Positions 38,929 through 50,530 of a stretch of DNA of 64,000 nt are shown here, piece after piece. Under the pieces are notes generated by a model, which had not been told where the DNA came from, searched no databases, and saw only the letters and a list, made by a program, of their open reading frames with translations. A program made the position numbers and the translations under genes. Position 1 is the stretch's first letter. The number at the start of each line of letters is the position of its first letter. Location: positions 1,426,001 to 1,490,000 of the forward strand of contig OY756970.1 of NCBI GenBank assembly GCA_963580455.1, read 5' to 3'. Source of the DNA: Euonymus europaeus (lineage: Eukaryota; Streptophyta; Magnoliopsida; Celastrales; Celastraceae).

Positions 38929-39980
38929 ATCAAAATCCGAATCGCCAGGATTGTAGAGCTCGAAAAGTAGTGCGAAATCAAGCTAAAAATCACCGAATTC
39001 AGAACTCGGAGTCAACGGATATTCATAAAACCGTTTACGTAAAGAAACCAGATTTCGCGGCTAACTAGGTGAAACGAGACCTACTAGCCTCGAGTTCTGA
39101 AATCAAAATCCGAAAGACCAAGATTGTAGATCTCAAAAAGTAGTGCGAAATCAAGCTAAAAATCACCGAATTCGAAACTCGTAGTCAACGGATATTCATA
39201 AAACCGTTTACGTAAAGAAACCAGATTTCGCGGCTAACTAGGTGAAACGAGATCTACTAGCCTCGAGTTCTGAAATCGAAATCCGAAAAACAAGGATTGT
39301 AGAGCTCAAAAAGTAGTGCGAAATCAAGCTAAAAATCACCGAATTCAGAACTCGTAGTCAACGGACATTCATAAAACCGTTTACGTAAAGAAACCAGGTT
39401 TCGCGGCTAACTAGGTGAAACGAGACCTACTAGCCTCGAGTTCTGAAATCAAAATCCGAAACACCAGGATAGTACAGCTCAAAAATTAGTGCGAAATCAA
39501 GCTAAAAATCACCGAATTCAGAACTCGGAGTCAAAGGATATTCATAAAACCGTTTACGTAAAGAAACCAGATTTTTCGGCTAACTAGGTGAAACGAGACC
39601 TACTAGCCACGAGTTCTGAAATCAAAATCCCAAACGCCAGGATTGTAGAGCTCGAAAAGTAGTGCGAAATCAAGCTAAAAATCACCGAATTCAGAACTCC
39701 GAGTCAACGGATATTCATAAAACCGTTTACGTAAAGAAACCACATTTCGCGGCTAACTAGGTGAAACGAGACCTACTAGCCCCGAGTTCTGAAATCAAAA
39801 TCCGAAACGCCAAGATTGTAGAGCTCGAAAAGTAGTGCGAAATCAAGCTAAAAATCACCGAATTCAGAACTCGGAGTCAACGGATATTCATAAAACCGTT
39901 TACGTAAAGAAACCACATTTCGCGGCTAACTAGGTGAAACGAGACATACTAGCCACGAGTTCTGAAATCAAAATCCGAAA

Positions 39981-40845
39981 CGCCAGGATTGTAGAGCTCG
40001 AAAAATAGTGGGAAATCAAGCTAAAATTCACCCAATTCAGAACTCGGAGTCAACGGATATTCATAAAACCGTTTACGTAAAGAAACCACATTTTGCGGCT
40101 AACTAGGTGAAACGAGACCTACTAGCCACGAGTTCTGAAATCAAAATCCGAAATGCCAGGATTGTAGAGCTCGAAAAGTAGTACGAAATCAAGCTAAAAA
40201 TCACCGAATTCAGAACTCGGAGTCAACGGATATTCAAAAAACCATTTACGTAAAGAAACCACATTTTGCGTCTAACTAGGTGAAACGAGACCTACTAGCC
40301 ACGAGTTATGAAATCAAAATCCGAAACACCAGGATTGTAGAGCTCGAAAAGTAGTGGGAAATCAAGCTAAAATTCACCTAATTCAGAACTCGGAGTCAAC
40401 GGATATTCATAAAACCGTTTACGTAAAGAAACCACATTTCGCGGCTAACTAGGTGAAACGAGAACTACTAGCCACGAGTTCTGAAATCAAAATCCGAAAC
40501 GCCAGGATTGTAGAGCTCAAAAAGTAGTGCGAAATCAAGCTAAAAATCACCGAATTCAGAACTCGTAGTCAACGGATATACATAAAACCGTTTACGTAAA
40601 GAAACCAGATTTCGCGGCTAACTAGGTGAAACGAGACCTATGAGCCTCGAGTTCTGAAATCAAAATCCGAAAGACCAAGATTGTAGAGCTCAAAAAGTAG
40701 TGCGAAATCAAGCTAAAAATCACCGAATTCAGAACTAGTAGTCAACGGATATTTATAAAACCGTTTACATAAAGAAATCAGATTTCGCGGCTAACTAGGT
40801 GAAACGAGACCTACTAGCCTCGAGTTCTGAAATCAAAATCCAAAA
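39981..40845 (+). repeat. Five-monomer duplication, copy 1 (865 bp)
   Basis: From the AAAAATAGTGGG monomer through the CCTATGAGCC monomer. The next occurrence of AAAAATAGTGGG is at 40,866, exactly 865 bp (5 x 173) after 40,001. In this copy the CCTATGAG monomer continues CCGAAAGACC, whereas its partner at 41,502 and most other HOR copies read CCAAAAGACC. Confidence 0.85.
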
Positions 40846-41710
40846 CGCCAGGATTGTAGAGCTCGAAAAATAGTGGGAAATCAAGCTAAAATTCACCCAA
40901 TTCAGAACTCGGAGTCAACGGATATTCATAAAACCGTTTACGTAAAGAAACCACATTTTGCGGCTAACTAGGTGAAACGAGACCTACTAGCCACGAGTTC
41001 TGAAATCAAAATCCGAAATGCCAGGATTGTAGAGCTCGAAAAGTAGTACGAAATCAAGCTAAAAATCACCGAATTCAGAACTCGGAGTCATCGGATATTC
41101 AAAAAACCATTTACGTAAAGAAACCACATTTCGCGTCTAACTAGGTGAAACGAGACCTACTAGCCACGAGTTATGAAATCAAAATCCGAAACACCAGGAT
41201 TGTAGAGCTCGAAAAGTAGTGGGAAATCAAGCTAAAATTCACCTAATTCAGAACTCGGAGTCAACGGATATTCATAAAACCGTTTACGTAAAGAAACCAC
41301 ATTTCGCGGCTAACTAGGTGAAACGAGAACTACTAGCCACGAGTTCTGAAATCAAAATCCGAAACGCCAGGATTGTAGAGCTCAAAAAGTAGTGCGAAAT
41401 CAAGCTAAAAATCACCGAATTCAGAACTCGTAGTCAACGGATATACATAAAACCGTTTACGTAAAGAAACCAGATTTCGCGGCTAACTAGGTGAAACGAG
41501 ACCTATGAGCCTCGAGTTCTGAAATCAAAATCCAAAAGACCAAGATTGTAGAGCTCAAAAAGTAGTGCGAAATCAAGCTAAAAATCACCGAATTCAGAAC
41601 TAGTAGTCAACGGATATTTATAAAACCGTTTACATAAGGAAATCAGATTTCGCGGCTAACTAGGTGAAACGAGACCTACTAGCCTCGAGTTCTGAAATCA
41701 AAATCCAAAA
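40846..41710 (+). repeat. Five-monomer duplication, copy 2 (865 bp)
   Basis: The junction is at about 40,841: CAAAATCCAAAA, which elsewhere leads into ACAAGGATTG, here leads into CGCCAGGATTG. This crossover joins two different monomers of the HOR at matching monomer positions, in register to the base. GTCATCGGATATTC (41,088) in this copy against GTCAACGG (about 40,223) in the first shows that the two halves came from different parental copies. Confidence 0.82.
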
Positions 41711-42570
41711 AACAAGGATTGTAGAGCTCAAAAACTAGTGCGAAATCAAGCTAAAAATCACCGAATTCAGAACTCGTAGTCAACGGATATTCATAAAACC
41801 GTTTACGTAAAGAAACCAGATTTCGCGGCTAACTAGGTGAAACGAGACCTACTAGCCTCGAGTTCTGAAATCAAAATCCGAAACACCAGGATTGTAGAGC
41901 TCAAAATGTAGTGCGAAATCAAGCTAAAAATCACCGAATTCAGAACTCGGAGTCAAAGGATATTCATAAAACCGTTTACGTAAAGAAACCAGATTTCGCG
42001 GCTAACTAGGTGAAATGAGATCTACCAGCCACGAGTTCTGAAATCAAAATCCCAAACGCCAGGATTGTAGAGCTCGAAAAGTAGTGCGAAATCAAGCTAA
42101 AAATCACCGAATTCAGAACTCGGAGTCAACGGATATTCATAAAACCGTTTACGTAAAGAAACCACATTTCGCGGCTAACTAGGTGAAACGAGACCTACTA
42201 GCCACGAGTTCTGAAATCAAAATCCGAAATGCCAGGATTGTAGAGCTCAAAAAGTAGTGCGAAATCAAGCTAAAAATCACCGAATTCAGAACTCGGAGTC
42301 AACGGATATTCATAAAACCGTTTACGTAAAGAAACCACATTTCGCGGCTAACTAGGTGAAACGAGACCTACTAGCCACGAGTTCTGAAATCAAAATCCGA
42401 ATCGCCAGGATTGTAGAGCTCGAAAAGTAGTGCGAAATCAAGCTAAAAATCACCGAATTCAGAACTCGGAGTCAACGTATATTCATAAAACCGTTTACGT
42501 AAAGAAACCAGATTTCGCGGCTAACTAGGTGAAACGAGACCTACTAGCCTCGAGTTCTGAAATCAAAATC

Positions 42571-45338
42571 CGAAAGACCAAGATTGTAGATCTCAAAAAG
42601 TAGTGCGAAATCAAGCTAAAAATCACCGAATTCGAAACTCGTAGTCAACGGATATTCATAAAACCGTTTACGTAAAGAAACCAGATTTCGCGGCTAACTA
42701 GGTGAAACGAGATCTACTAGCCTCGAGTTCTGAAATCGAAATCCGAAAAACAAGGATTGTAGAGCTCAAAAAGTAGTGCGAAATCAAGCTAAAAATCACC
42801 GAATTCAGAACTCGTAGTCAACGGACATTCAGAAAACCGTTTACGTAAAGAAACCAGGTTTCGCGGCTAACTAGGTGAAACGAGACCTACTAGCCTCGAG
42901 TTCTGAAATCAAAATCCGAAACACCAGGATAGTACAGCTCAAAAATTAGTGCGAAATCAAGCTAAAAATCACCGAATTCAGAACTCGGAGTCAAAGGATA
43001 TTCATAAAACCGTTTACGTAAAGAAACCAGATTTTGCGGCTAACTAGGTGAAACGAGACCTACTAGCCACGAGTTCTGAAATCAAAATCCCAAATGCCAG
43101 GATTGTAGAGCTCGAAAAGTAGTGCGAAATCAAGCTAAAAATCACCGAATTCAGAACTCCGAGTCAACGGATATTCATAAAACCGTTTACGTAAAGAAAC
43201 CACATTTCGCGGCTAACTAGGTGAAACGAGACCTACTAGCCCCGAGTTCTGAAATCAAAATCCGAAACGCCAAGATTGTAGAGCTCGAAAAGTAGTGCGA
43301 AATCAAGCTAAAAATCACCGAATTCAGAACTCGGAGTCAACGGATATTCATAAAACCGTTTACGTAAAGAAACCACATTTCGCGGCTAACTAGGTGAAAC
43401 GAGACATACTAGCCACGAGTTCTGAAATCAAAATCCGAAACGCCAGGATTGTAGAGCTCGAAAAATAGTGGGAAATCAAGCTAAAATTCACCCAATTCAG
43501 AACTCGGAGTCAACGGATATTCATAAAACCGTTTACGTAAAGAAACCACATTTTGCGGCTAACTAGGTGAAACGAGACCTACTAGCCACGAGTTCTGAAA
43601 TCAAAATCCGAAATGCCAGGATTGTAGAGCTCGAAAAGTAGTACGAAATCAAGCTAAAAATCACCGAATTCAGAACTCGGAGTCAACGGATATTCAAAAA
43701 ACCATTTACGTAAAGAAACCACATTTTGCGTCTAACTAGGTGAAACGAGACCTACTAGCCACGAGTTATGAAATCAAAATCCGAAACACCAGGATTGTAG
43801 AGCTCGAAAAGTAGTGGGAAATCAAGCTAAAATTCACCTAATTCAGAACTCGGAGTCAACGGATATTCATAAAACCGTTTACGTAAAGAAACCACATTTC
43901 GCGGCTAACTAGGTGAAACGAGAACTACTAGCCACGAGTTCTGAAATCAAAATCCGAAACGCCAGGATTGTAGAGCTCAAAAAGTAGTGCGAAATCAAGC
44001 TAAAAATCACCGAATTCAGAACTCGTAGTCAACGGATATACATAAAACCGTTTACGTAAAGAAACCAGATTTCGCGGCTAACTAGGTGAAACGAGACCTA
44101 TGAGCCTCGAGTTCTGAAATCAAAATCCAAAAGACCAAGATTGTAGAGCTCAAAAAGTAGTGCGAAATCAAGCTAAAAATCACCGAATTCAGAACTAGTA
44201 GTCAACGGATATTTATAAAACCGTTTACATAAAGAAATCAGATTTCGCGGCTAACTAGGTGAAACGAGACCTACTAGCCTCGAGTTCTGAAATCAAAATC
44301 CAAAAAACAAGGATTGTAGAGCTCAAAAACTAGTGCGAAATCAAGCTAAAAATCACCGAATTCAGAACTCGTAGTCAACGGATATTCATAAAACCGTTTA
44401 CGTAAAGAAACCAGATTTCGCGGCTAACTAGGTGAAACGAGACCTACTAGCCTCGAGTTCTGAAATCAAAATCCGAAACACCAGGATTGTAGAGCTCAAA
44501 ATGTAGTGCGAAATCAAGCTAAAAATCACCGAATTCAGAACTCGGAGTCAAAGGATATTCATAAAACCGTTTACGTAAAGAAACCAGATTTCGCGGCTAA
44601 CTAGGTGAAATGAGATCTACTAGCCACGAGTTCTGAAATCAAAATCCCAAACGCCAGGATTGTAGAGCTCGAAAAGTAGTGCGAAATCAAGCTAAAAATC
44701 ACCGAATTCAGAACTCGGAGTCAACGGATATTCATAAAACCGTTTACGTAAAGAAACCACATTTCGCGGCTAACTAGGTGAAACGAGACCTACTAGCCAC
44801 GAGTTCTGAAATCAAAATCCGAAATGCCAGGATTGTAGAGCTCGAAAAGTAGTGCGAAATCAAGCTAAAAATCACCGAATTCAGAACTCGGAGTCAACGG
44901 ATATTCATAAAACCGTTTACGTAAAGAAACCACATTTCGCGGCTAACTAGGTGAAACGAGACCTACTAGCCACGAGTTCTGAAATCAAAATCCGAATCGC
45001 CAGGATTGTAGAGCTCGAAAAGTAGTGCGAAATCAAGCTAAAAATCACCGATTTCAGAACTCGGAGTCAACGGATATTCATAAAACCGTTTACGTAAAGA
45101 AACCATATTTCGCGGATAACTAGGTGAAACGAGACCTACTAGCCACGAGTTCTGAAATCAAAATCCGAAACGCCAGGATTGTAGAGCTCAAAAAGTTGTG
45201 CGAAATCAAGCTAAAAATTACCGAATTCAGAACTCGTAGTCAACGGATATACATAAAACCGTTTACGTAAAGAAACCAGATTTCGCGGCTAACTAGGTGA
45301 AACGAGACCTACTAGCCTCGAGTTCTGAAATCAAAATC
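42571..45338 (+). repeat. HOR-16b copy d (2,768 bp)
   Basis: Full 16-monomer copy. It opens with the GATCTC change also seen in copy c and has CATTCAGAAAACC (42,827), shared only with copy e (about 45,596). CCGATTTCAGAACTC near 45,049, shared with copy e near 47,817, breaks the GAATTC site. These shared changes point to d and e as sister copies over parts of their length. Confidence 0.85.
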
Positions 45339-48106
45339 CGAAAGACCAAGATTGTAGAGCTCAAAAAGTAGTGCGAAATCAAGCTAAAAATCACCGAATT
45401 CGAAACTCGTAGTCAACGGATATTCATAAAACCGTTTACGTAAAGAAACCAGATTTCGCGGCTAACTAGGTGAAACGAGATCTACTAGCCTCGAGTTCTG
45501 AAATCGAAATCCGAAAAACAAGGATTGTAGAGCCCAAAAAGTAGTGCGAAATCAAGCTAAAAATCACCGAATTCAGAACTCGTAGTCAACGGACATTCAG
45601 AAAACCGTTTACGTAAAGAAACCAGGTTTCGCGGCTAACTAGGTGAAACGAGACCTACTAGCCTCGAGTTCTGAAATCAAAATCCGAAACACCAGGATAG
45701 TACAGCTCAAAAATTAGTGCGAAATCAAGCTAAAAATCACCGAATTCAGAACTCGGAGTCAAAGGATATTCATAAAACCGTTTACGTAAAGAAACCAGAT
45801 TTTGCGGCTAACTAGGTGAAACGAGACCTACTAGCCACGAGTTCTGAAATCAAAATCCCAAACGCCAGGATTGTAGAGCTCGAAAAGTAGTGCGAAATCA
45901 AGCTAAAAATCACCGAATTCAGAACTCCGAGTCAACGGATATTCATAAAACCGTTTACGTAAAGAAACCACATTTCGCGGCTAACTAGGTGAAACGAGAC
46001 CTACTAGCCCCGAGTTCTGAAATCAAAATCCGAAACGCCAAGATTGTAGAGCTCGAAAAGTAGTGCGAAATCAAGCTAAAAATCACCGAATTCAGAACTC
46101 GGAGTCAACGGATATTCATAAAACCGTTTACGTAAAGAAACCACATTTCGCGGCTAACTAGGTGAAACGAGACATACTAGCCACGAGTTCTGAAATCAAA
46201 ATCCGAAACGCCAGGATTGTAGAGCTCGAAAAATAGTGGGAAATCAAGCTAAAATTCACCCAATTCAGAACTCGGAGTCAACGGATATTCATAAAACCGT
46301 TTACGTAAAGAAACCACATTTTGCGGCTAACTAGGTGAAACGAGACCTACTAGCCACGAGTTCTGAAATCAAAATCCGAAATGCCAGGATTGTAGAGCTC
46401 GAAAAGTAGTACGAAATCAAGCTAAAAATCACCGAATTCAGAACTCGGAGTCAACGGATATTCAAAAAACCATTTACGTAAAGAAACCACATTTTGCGTC
46501 TAACTAGGTGAAACGAGACCTACTAGCCACGAGTTATGAAATCAAAATCCGAAACACCAGGATTGTAGAGCTCGAAAAGTAGTGGGAAATCAAGCTAAAA
46601 TTCACCTAATTCAGAACTCGGAGTCAACGGATATTCATAAAACCGTTTACGTAAAGAAACCACATTTCGCGGCTAACTAGGTGAAACGAGAACTACTAGC
46701 CACGAGTTCTGAAATCAAAATCCGAAACGCCAGGATTGTAGAGCTCAAAAAGTAGTGCGAAATCAAGCTAAAAATCACCGAATTCAGAACTCGTAGTCAA
46801 CGGATATACATAAAACCATTTACGTAAAGAAACCAGATTTCGCGGCTAACTAGGTGAAACGAGACCTATGAGCCTCGAGTTCTGAAATCAAAATCCAAAA
46901 GACCAAGATTGTAGAGCTCAAAAAGTAGTGCGAAATCAAGCTAAAAATCACCGAATTCAGAACTAGTAGTCAACGGATATTTATAAAACCGTTTACATAA
47001 AGAAATCAGATTTCGCGGCTAACTAGGTGAAACGAGACCTACTAGCCTCGAGTTCTGAAATCAAAATCCAAAAAACAAGGATTGTAGAGCTCAAAAACTA
47101 GTGCGAAATCAAGCTAAAAATCACCGAATTCAGAACTCGTAGTCAACGGATATTCATAAAACCGTTTACGTAAAGAAACCAGATTTCGCGGCTAACTAGG
47201 TGAAACGAGACCTACTAGCCTCGAGTTCTGAAATCAAAATCCGAAACACCAGGATTGTAGAGCTCAAAATGTAGTGCGAAATCAAGCTAAAAATCACCGA
47301 ATTCAGAACTCGGAGTCAAAGGATATTCATAAAACCGTTTACGTAAAGAAACCAGATTTCGCGGCTAACTAGGTGAAATGAGATCTACTAGCCACGAGTT
47401 CTGAAATCAAAATCCCAAACGCCAGGATTGTAGAGCTCGAAAAGTAGTGCGAAATCAAGCTAAAAATCACCGAATTCAGAACTCGGAGTCAACGGATATT
47501 CATAAAACCGTTTACGTAAAGAAACCACATTTCGCGGCTAACTAGGTGAAACGAGACCTACTAGCCACGAGTTCTGAAATCAAAATCCGAAATGCCAGGA
47601 TTGTAGAGCTCGAAAAGTAGTGCGAAATCAAGCTAAAAATCACCGAATTCAGAACTCGGAGTCAACGGATATTCATAAAACCGTTTACGTAAAGAAACCA
47701 CATTTCGCGGCTAACTAGGTGAAACGAGACCTACTAGCCACGAGTTCTGAAATCAAAATCCGAATCGCCAGGATTGTAGAGCTCGAAAAGTAGTGCGAAA
47801 TCAAGCTAAAAATCACCGATTTCAGAACTCGGAGTCAACGGATATTCATAAAACCGTTTACGTAAAGAAACCATATTTCGCGGATAACTAGGTGAAACGA
47901 GACCTACTAGCCACGAGTTCTGAAATCAAAATCCGAAACGCCAGGATTGTAGAGCTCAAAAAGTTGTGCGAAATCAAGCTAAAAATTACCGAATTCAGAA
48001 CTCGTAGTCAACGGATATACATAAAACCGTTTACGTAAAGAAACCAGATTTCGCGGCTAACTAGGTGAAACGAGACCTACTAGCCTCGAGTTCTGAAATC
48101 AAAATC
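45339..48106 (+). repeat. HOR-16b copy e (2,768 bp)
   Basis: Full copy. GAGCCCAAAAAG (45,532) in place of GAGCTCAAAAAG is shared with copy f (48,299). CATTCAGAAAACC and CCGATTTCAG are shared with copy d. The copy is thus a mosaic of variants found in both neighbours, as expected if exchange or conversion runs between adjacent HOR copies. Confidence 0.85.
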
Positions 48107-50530
48107 CGAAAGACCAAGATTGTAGAGCTCAAAAAGTAGTGCGAAATCAAGCTAAAAATCACCGAATTCGAAACTCGTAGTCAACGGATATTCATAAAAC
48201 CGTTTACGTAAAGAAACCAGATTTCGCGGCTAACTAGGTGAAACGAGATCTACTAGCCTCGAGTTCTGAAATCGAAATCCGAAAAACAAGGATTGTAGAG
48301 CCCAAAAAGTAGTGCGAAATCAAGCTAAAAATCACCGAATTCAGAACTCGTAGTCAACGGACATTCATAAAACCGTTTACGTAAAGAAACCAGGTTTCGC
48401 GGCTAACTAGGTGAAACGAGACCTACTAGCCTCGAGTTCTGAAATCAAAATCCGAAACACCAGGATAGTACAGCTCAAAAAGTAGTGCGAAATCAAGCTA
48501 AAAATCACCGAATTCAGAACTCGGAGTCAAAGGATATTCATAAAACCGTTTACGTAAAGAAACCGGATTTTGCGGCTAACTAGGTGAAACGAGACCTACT
48601 AGCCACGAGTTCTGAAATCAAAATCCCAAACGCCAGGATTGTAGAGCTCGAAAAGTAGTGCGAAATCAAGCTAAAAATCACCGAATTCAGAACTCCGAGT
48701 CAACGGATATTCATAAAACCGTTTACGTAAAGAAACCACATTTCGCGGCTAACTAGGTGAAACGAGACCTACTAGCCCCGAGTTCTGAAATCAAAATCCG
48801 AAACGCTAGGATTGTAGAGTCGAAAAGTAGTGCGAAATCAAGCTAAAAATCACCGAATTCAGAACTCGGAGTCAACGGATATTCATAAAACCGTTTACGT
48901 AAAGAAACCACATTTCGCGGCTAACTAGGTGAAACGAGACATACTAGCCACGAGTTCTGAAATCAAAATCCGAAACGCCAGGATTGTAGAGCTCGAAAAA
49001 TAGTGGGAAATCAAGCTAAAATTCACCCAATTCAGAACTCGGAGTCAACGGATATTCATAAAACCGTTTACGTAAAGAAACCACATTTTGCGGCTAACTA
49101 GGTGAAACGAGACCTACTAGCCACGAGTTCTGAAATCAAAATCCGAAATGCCAGGATTGTAGAGCTCGAAAAGTAGTACGAAATCAAGCTAAAAATCACC
49201 GAATTCAGAACTCGGAGTCAACGGATATTCAAAAAACCATTTACGTAAAGAAACCACATTTCGCGTCTAACTAGGTGAAACGAGACCTACTAGCCACGAG
49301 TTATGAAATCAAAATCCGAAACACCAGGATTGTAGAGCTCGAAAAGTAGTGGGAAATCAAGCTAAAATTCACCTAATTCAGAACTCGGAGTCAACGGATA
49401 TTCATAAAACCGTTTACGTAAAGAAACCACATTTCGCGGCTAACTAGGTGAAACGAGAACTACTAGCCACGAGTTCTGAAATCAAAATCCGAAACGCCAG
49501 GATTGTAGAGCTCAAAAAGTAGTGCGAAATCAAGCTAAAAATCACCGAATTCAGAACTCGTAGTCAACGGATATACATAAAACCGTTTACGTAAAGAAAC
49601 CAGATTTCGCGGCTAACTAGGTGAAACGAGACCTATGAGCCTCGAGTTCTGAAATCAAAATCCAAAAGACCAAGATTGTAGAGCTCAAAAAGTAGTGCGA
49701 AATCAAGCTAAAAATCACCGAATTCAGAACTAGTAGTCAACGGATATTTATAAAACCGTTTACATAAAGAAATCAGATTTCGCGGCTAACTAGGTGAAAC
49801 GAGACCTACTAGCCTCGAGTTCTGAAATCAAAATCCAAAAAACAAGGATTGTAGAGCTCAAAAAGTAGTGCGAAATCAAGCTAAAAATCACCGAATTCAG
49901 AACTCGTAGTCAACGGATATTCATAAAACCGTTTACGTAAAGAAACCAGATTTCGCGGCTAACTAGGTGAAACGAGACCTACTAGCCTCGAGTTCTGAAA
50001 TCAAAATCCGAAACACCAGGATTGTAGAGCTCAAAATGTAGTGCGAAATCAAGCTAAAAATCACCGAATTCAGAACTCGGAGTCAAAGGATATTCATAAA
50101 ACCGTTTACGTAAAGAAACCAGATTTCGCGGCTAACTAGGTGAAATGAGATCTACTAGCCACGAGTTCTGAAATCAAAATCCCAAACGCCAGGATTGTAG
50201 AGCTCGAAAAGTAGTGCGAAATCAAGCTAAAAATCACCGAATTCAGAACTCGGAGTCAACGGATATTCATAAAACCGTTTACGTAAAGAAACCACATTTC
50301 GCGGCTAACTAGGTGAAACGAGACCTACTAGCCACGAGTTCTGAAATCAAAATCCGAAATGCCAGGAATGTAGAGCTCGAAAAGTAGTGCGAAATCAAGC
50401 TAAAAATCACCGAATTCAGAACTCGGAGTCAACGGATATTAATAAAACCGTTTACGTAAAGAAACCACATTTCGCGGCTAACTAGGTGAAACGAGACCTA
50501 CTAGCCACGAGTTCTGAAATCAAAATCCGA
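48107..50530 (+). repeat. HOR-16b copy f (partial, about 2.4 kb)
   Basis: Last copy of the core, about 14 monomers long. It has the window's one clear single-base deletion inside GAGCTC (GTAGAGTCGAAAAG at 48,814-48,827), making that monomer 172 bp and the marker spacing 2,767. It ends inside a CGAATCGCCAGGATT monomer, after which the sequence continues as a TTTTAGAGC, GTGGGAAATC, ATTTAGCGG monomer of the outer family. Confidence 0.83.

Larger units (their letters stand above)
38772..38944 (+). repeat. Reference monomer, close to consensus
   Basis: This 173 bp copy is close to the majority base at nearly all positions and is a convenient reference. Counting from CCAGG as position 1: GAGCTC lies at 12-17, GAATTC at 51-56, the left inverted-repeat arm at 54-64, the palindrome TTTACGTAAA at 90-99, the conserved block GTGAAACGAGAC at 125-136 and the right arm at 147-157. 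The consensus is about 42% GC (73 of 173) with 13 CpG dinucleotides. Most variable positions between copies are the last few bases (AAACG, AATCG, AAATG, AAAGG), the GAGCTC flank, the base pair after CTCG (GA, CA or TA) and the CACATTT block. Confidence 0.93.
36516..39110 (+). repeat. HOR-16b copy b (2,595 bp, 15 monomers)
   Basis: As copy a but one monomer (the AGTTGTGCG one) is missing at the right end. The join is within the shared stretch ending AAAGAAACCA near 39,017-39,050, where CTCGGAGTC is followed directly by CAGATTTCGCGG. It also has CTACCAGCC near 38,562, shared only with copy c. Confidence 0.85.
39111..42570 (+). repeat. HOR-16b copy c (3,460 bp: 15 monomers plus 5 duplicated)
   Basis: This carries the same one-monomer deletion as copy b (near 42,475-42,510) and the same CTACCAGCC (42,022), so b and c descend from one deleted parent. 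It begins with AGATTGTAGATCTC, in which the usual GAGCTC has become GATCTC; the same change opens copy d. Inside it an 865 bp, 5-monomer segment is present twice. Confidence 0.85.
33540..50530 (+). repeat. Homogeneous core: 16-monomer HOR block (HOR-16b)
   Basis: About 17 kb built from repeats of one 16-monomer unit. The marker CGAAAGACCAAGATTG starts copies at 33,748, 36,516, 39,111, 42,571, 45,339 and 48,107, with spacings of 2,768, 2,595, 3,460, 2,768 and 2,768. A second marker, CCTATGAGCC, lies at 35,274, 38,042, 40,637, 41,502, 44,097, 46,865 and 49,632. Monomers of the TATTATCCACCAG and ACGGAAAG type, common elsewhere, are absent here. CAGATTTCGCGG and GCCTCGAG types dominate. Copies differ by scattered single bases only. 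The monomer order is different from HOR-16a. Confidence 0.92.

Noticed and set aside
38772..38944. Monomer formed from two shorter ancestral subrepeats
   Set aside because: CTGAAATCAAAATCCGAA and GCGAAATCAAGCTAAAAATC look alike, but the similarity is short, AT-rich and does not extend, so a half-monomer origin is not supported.
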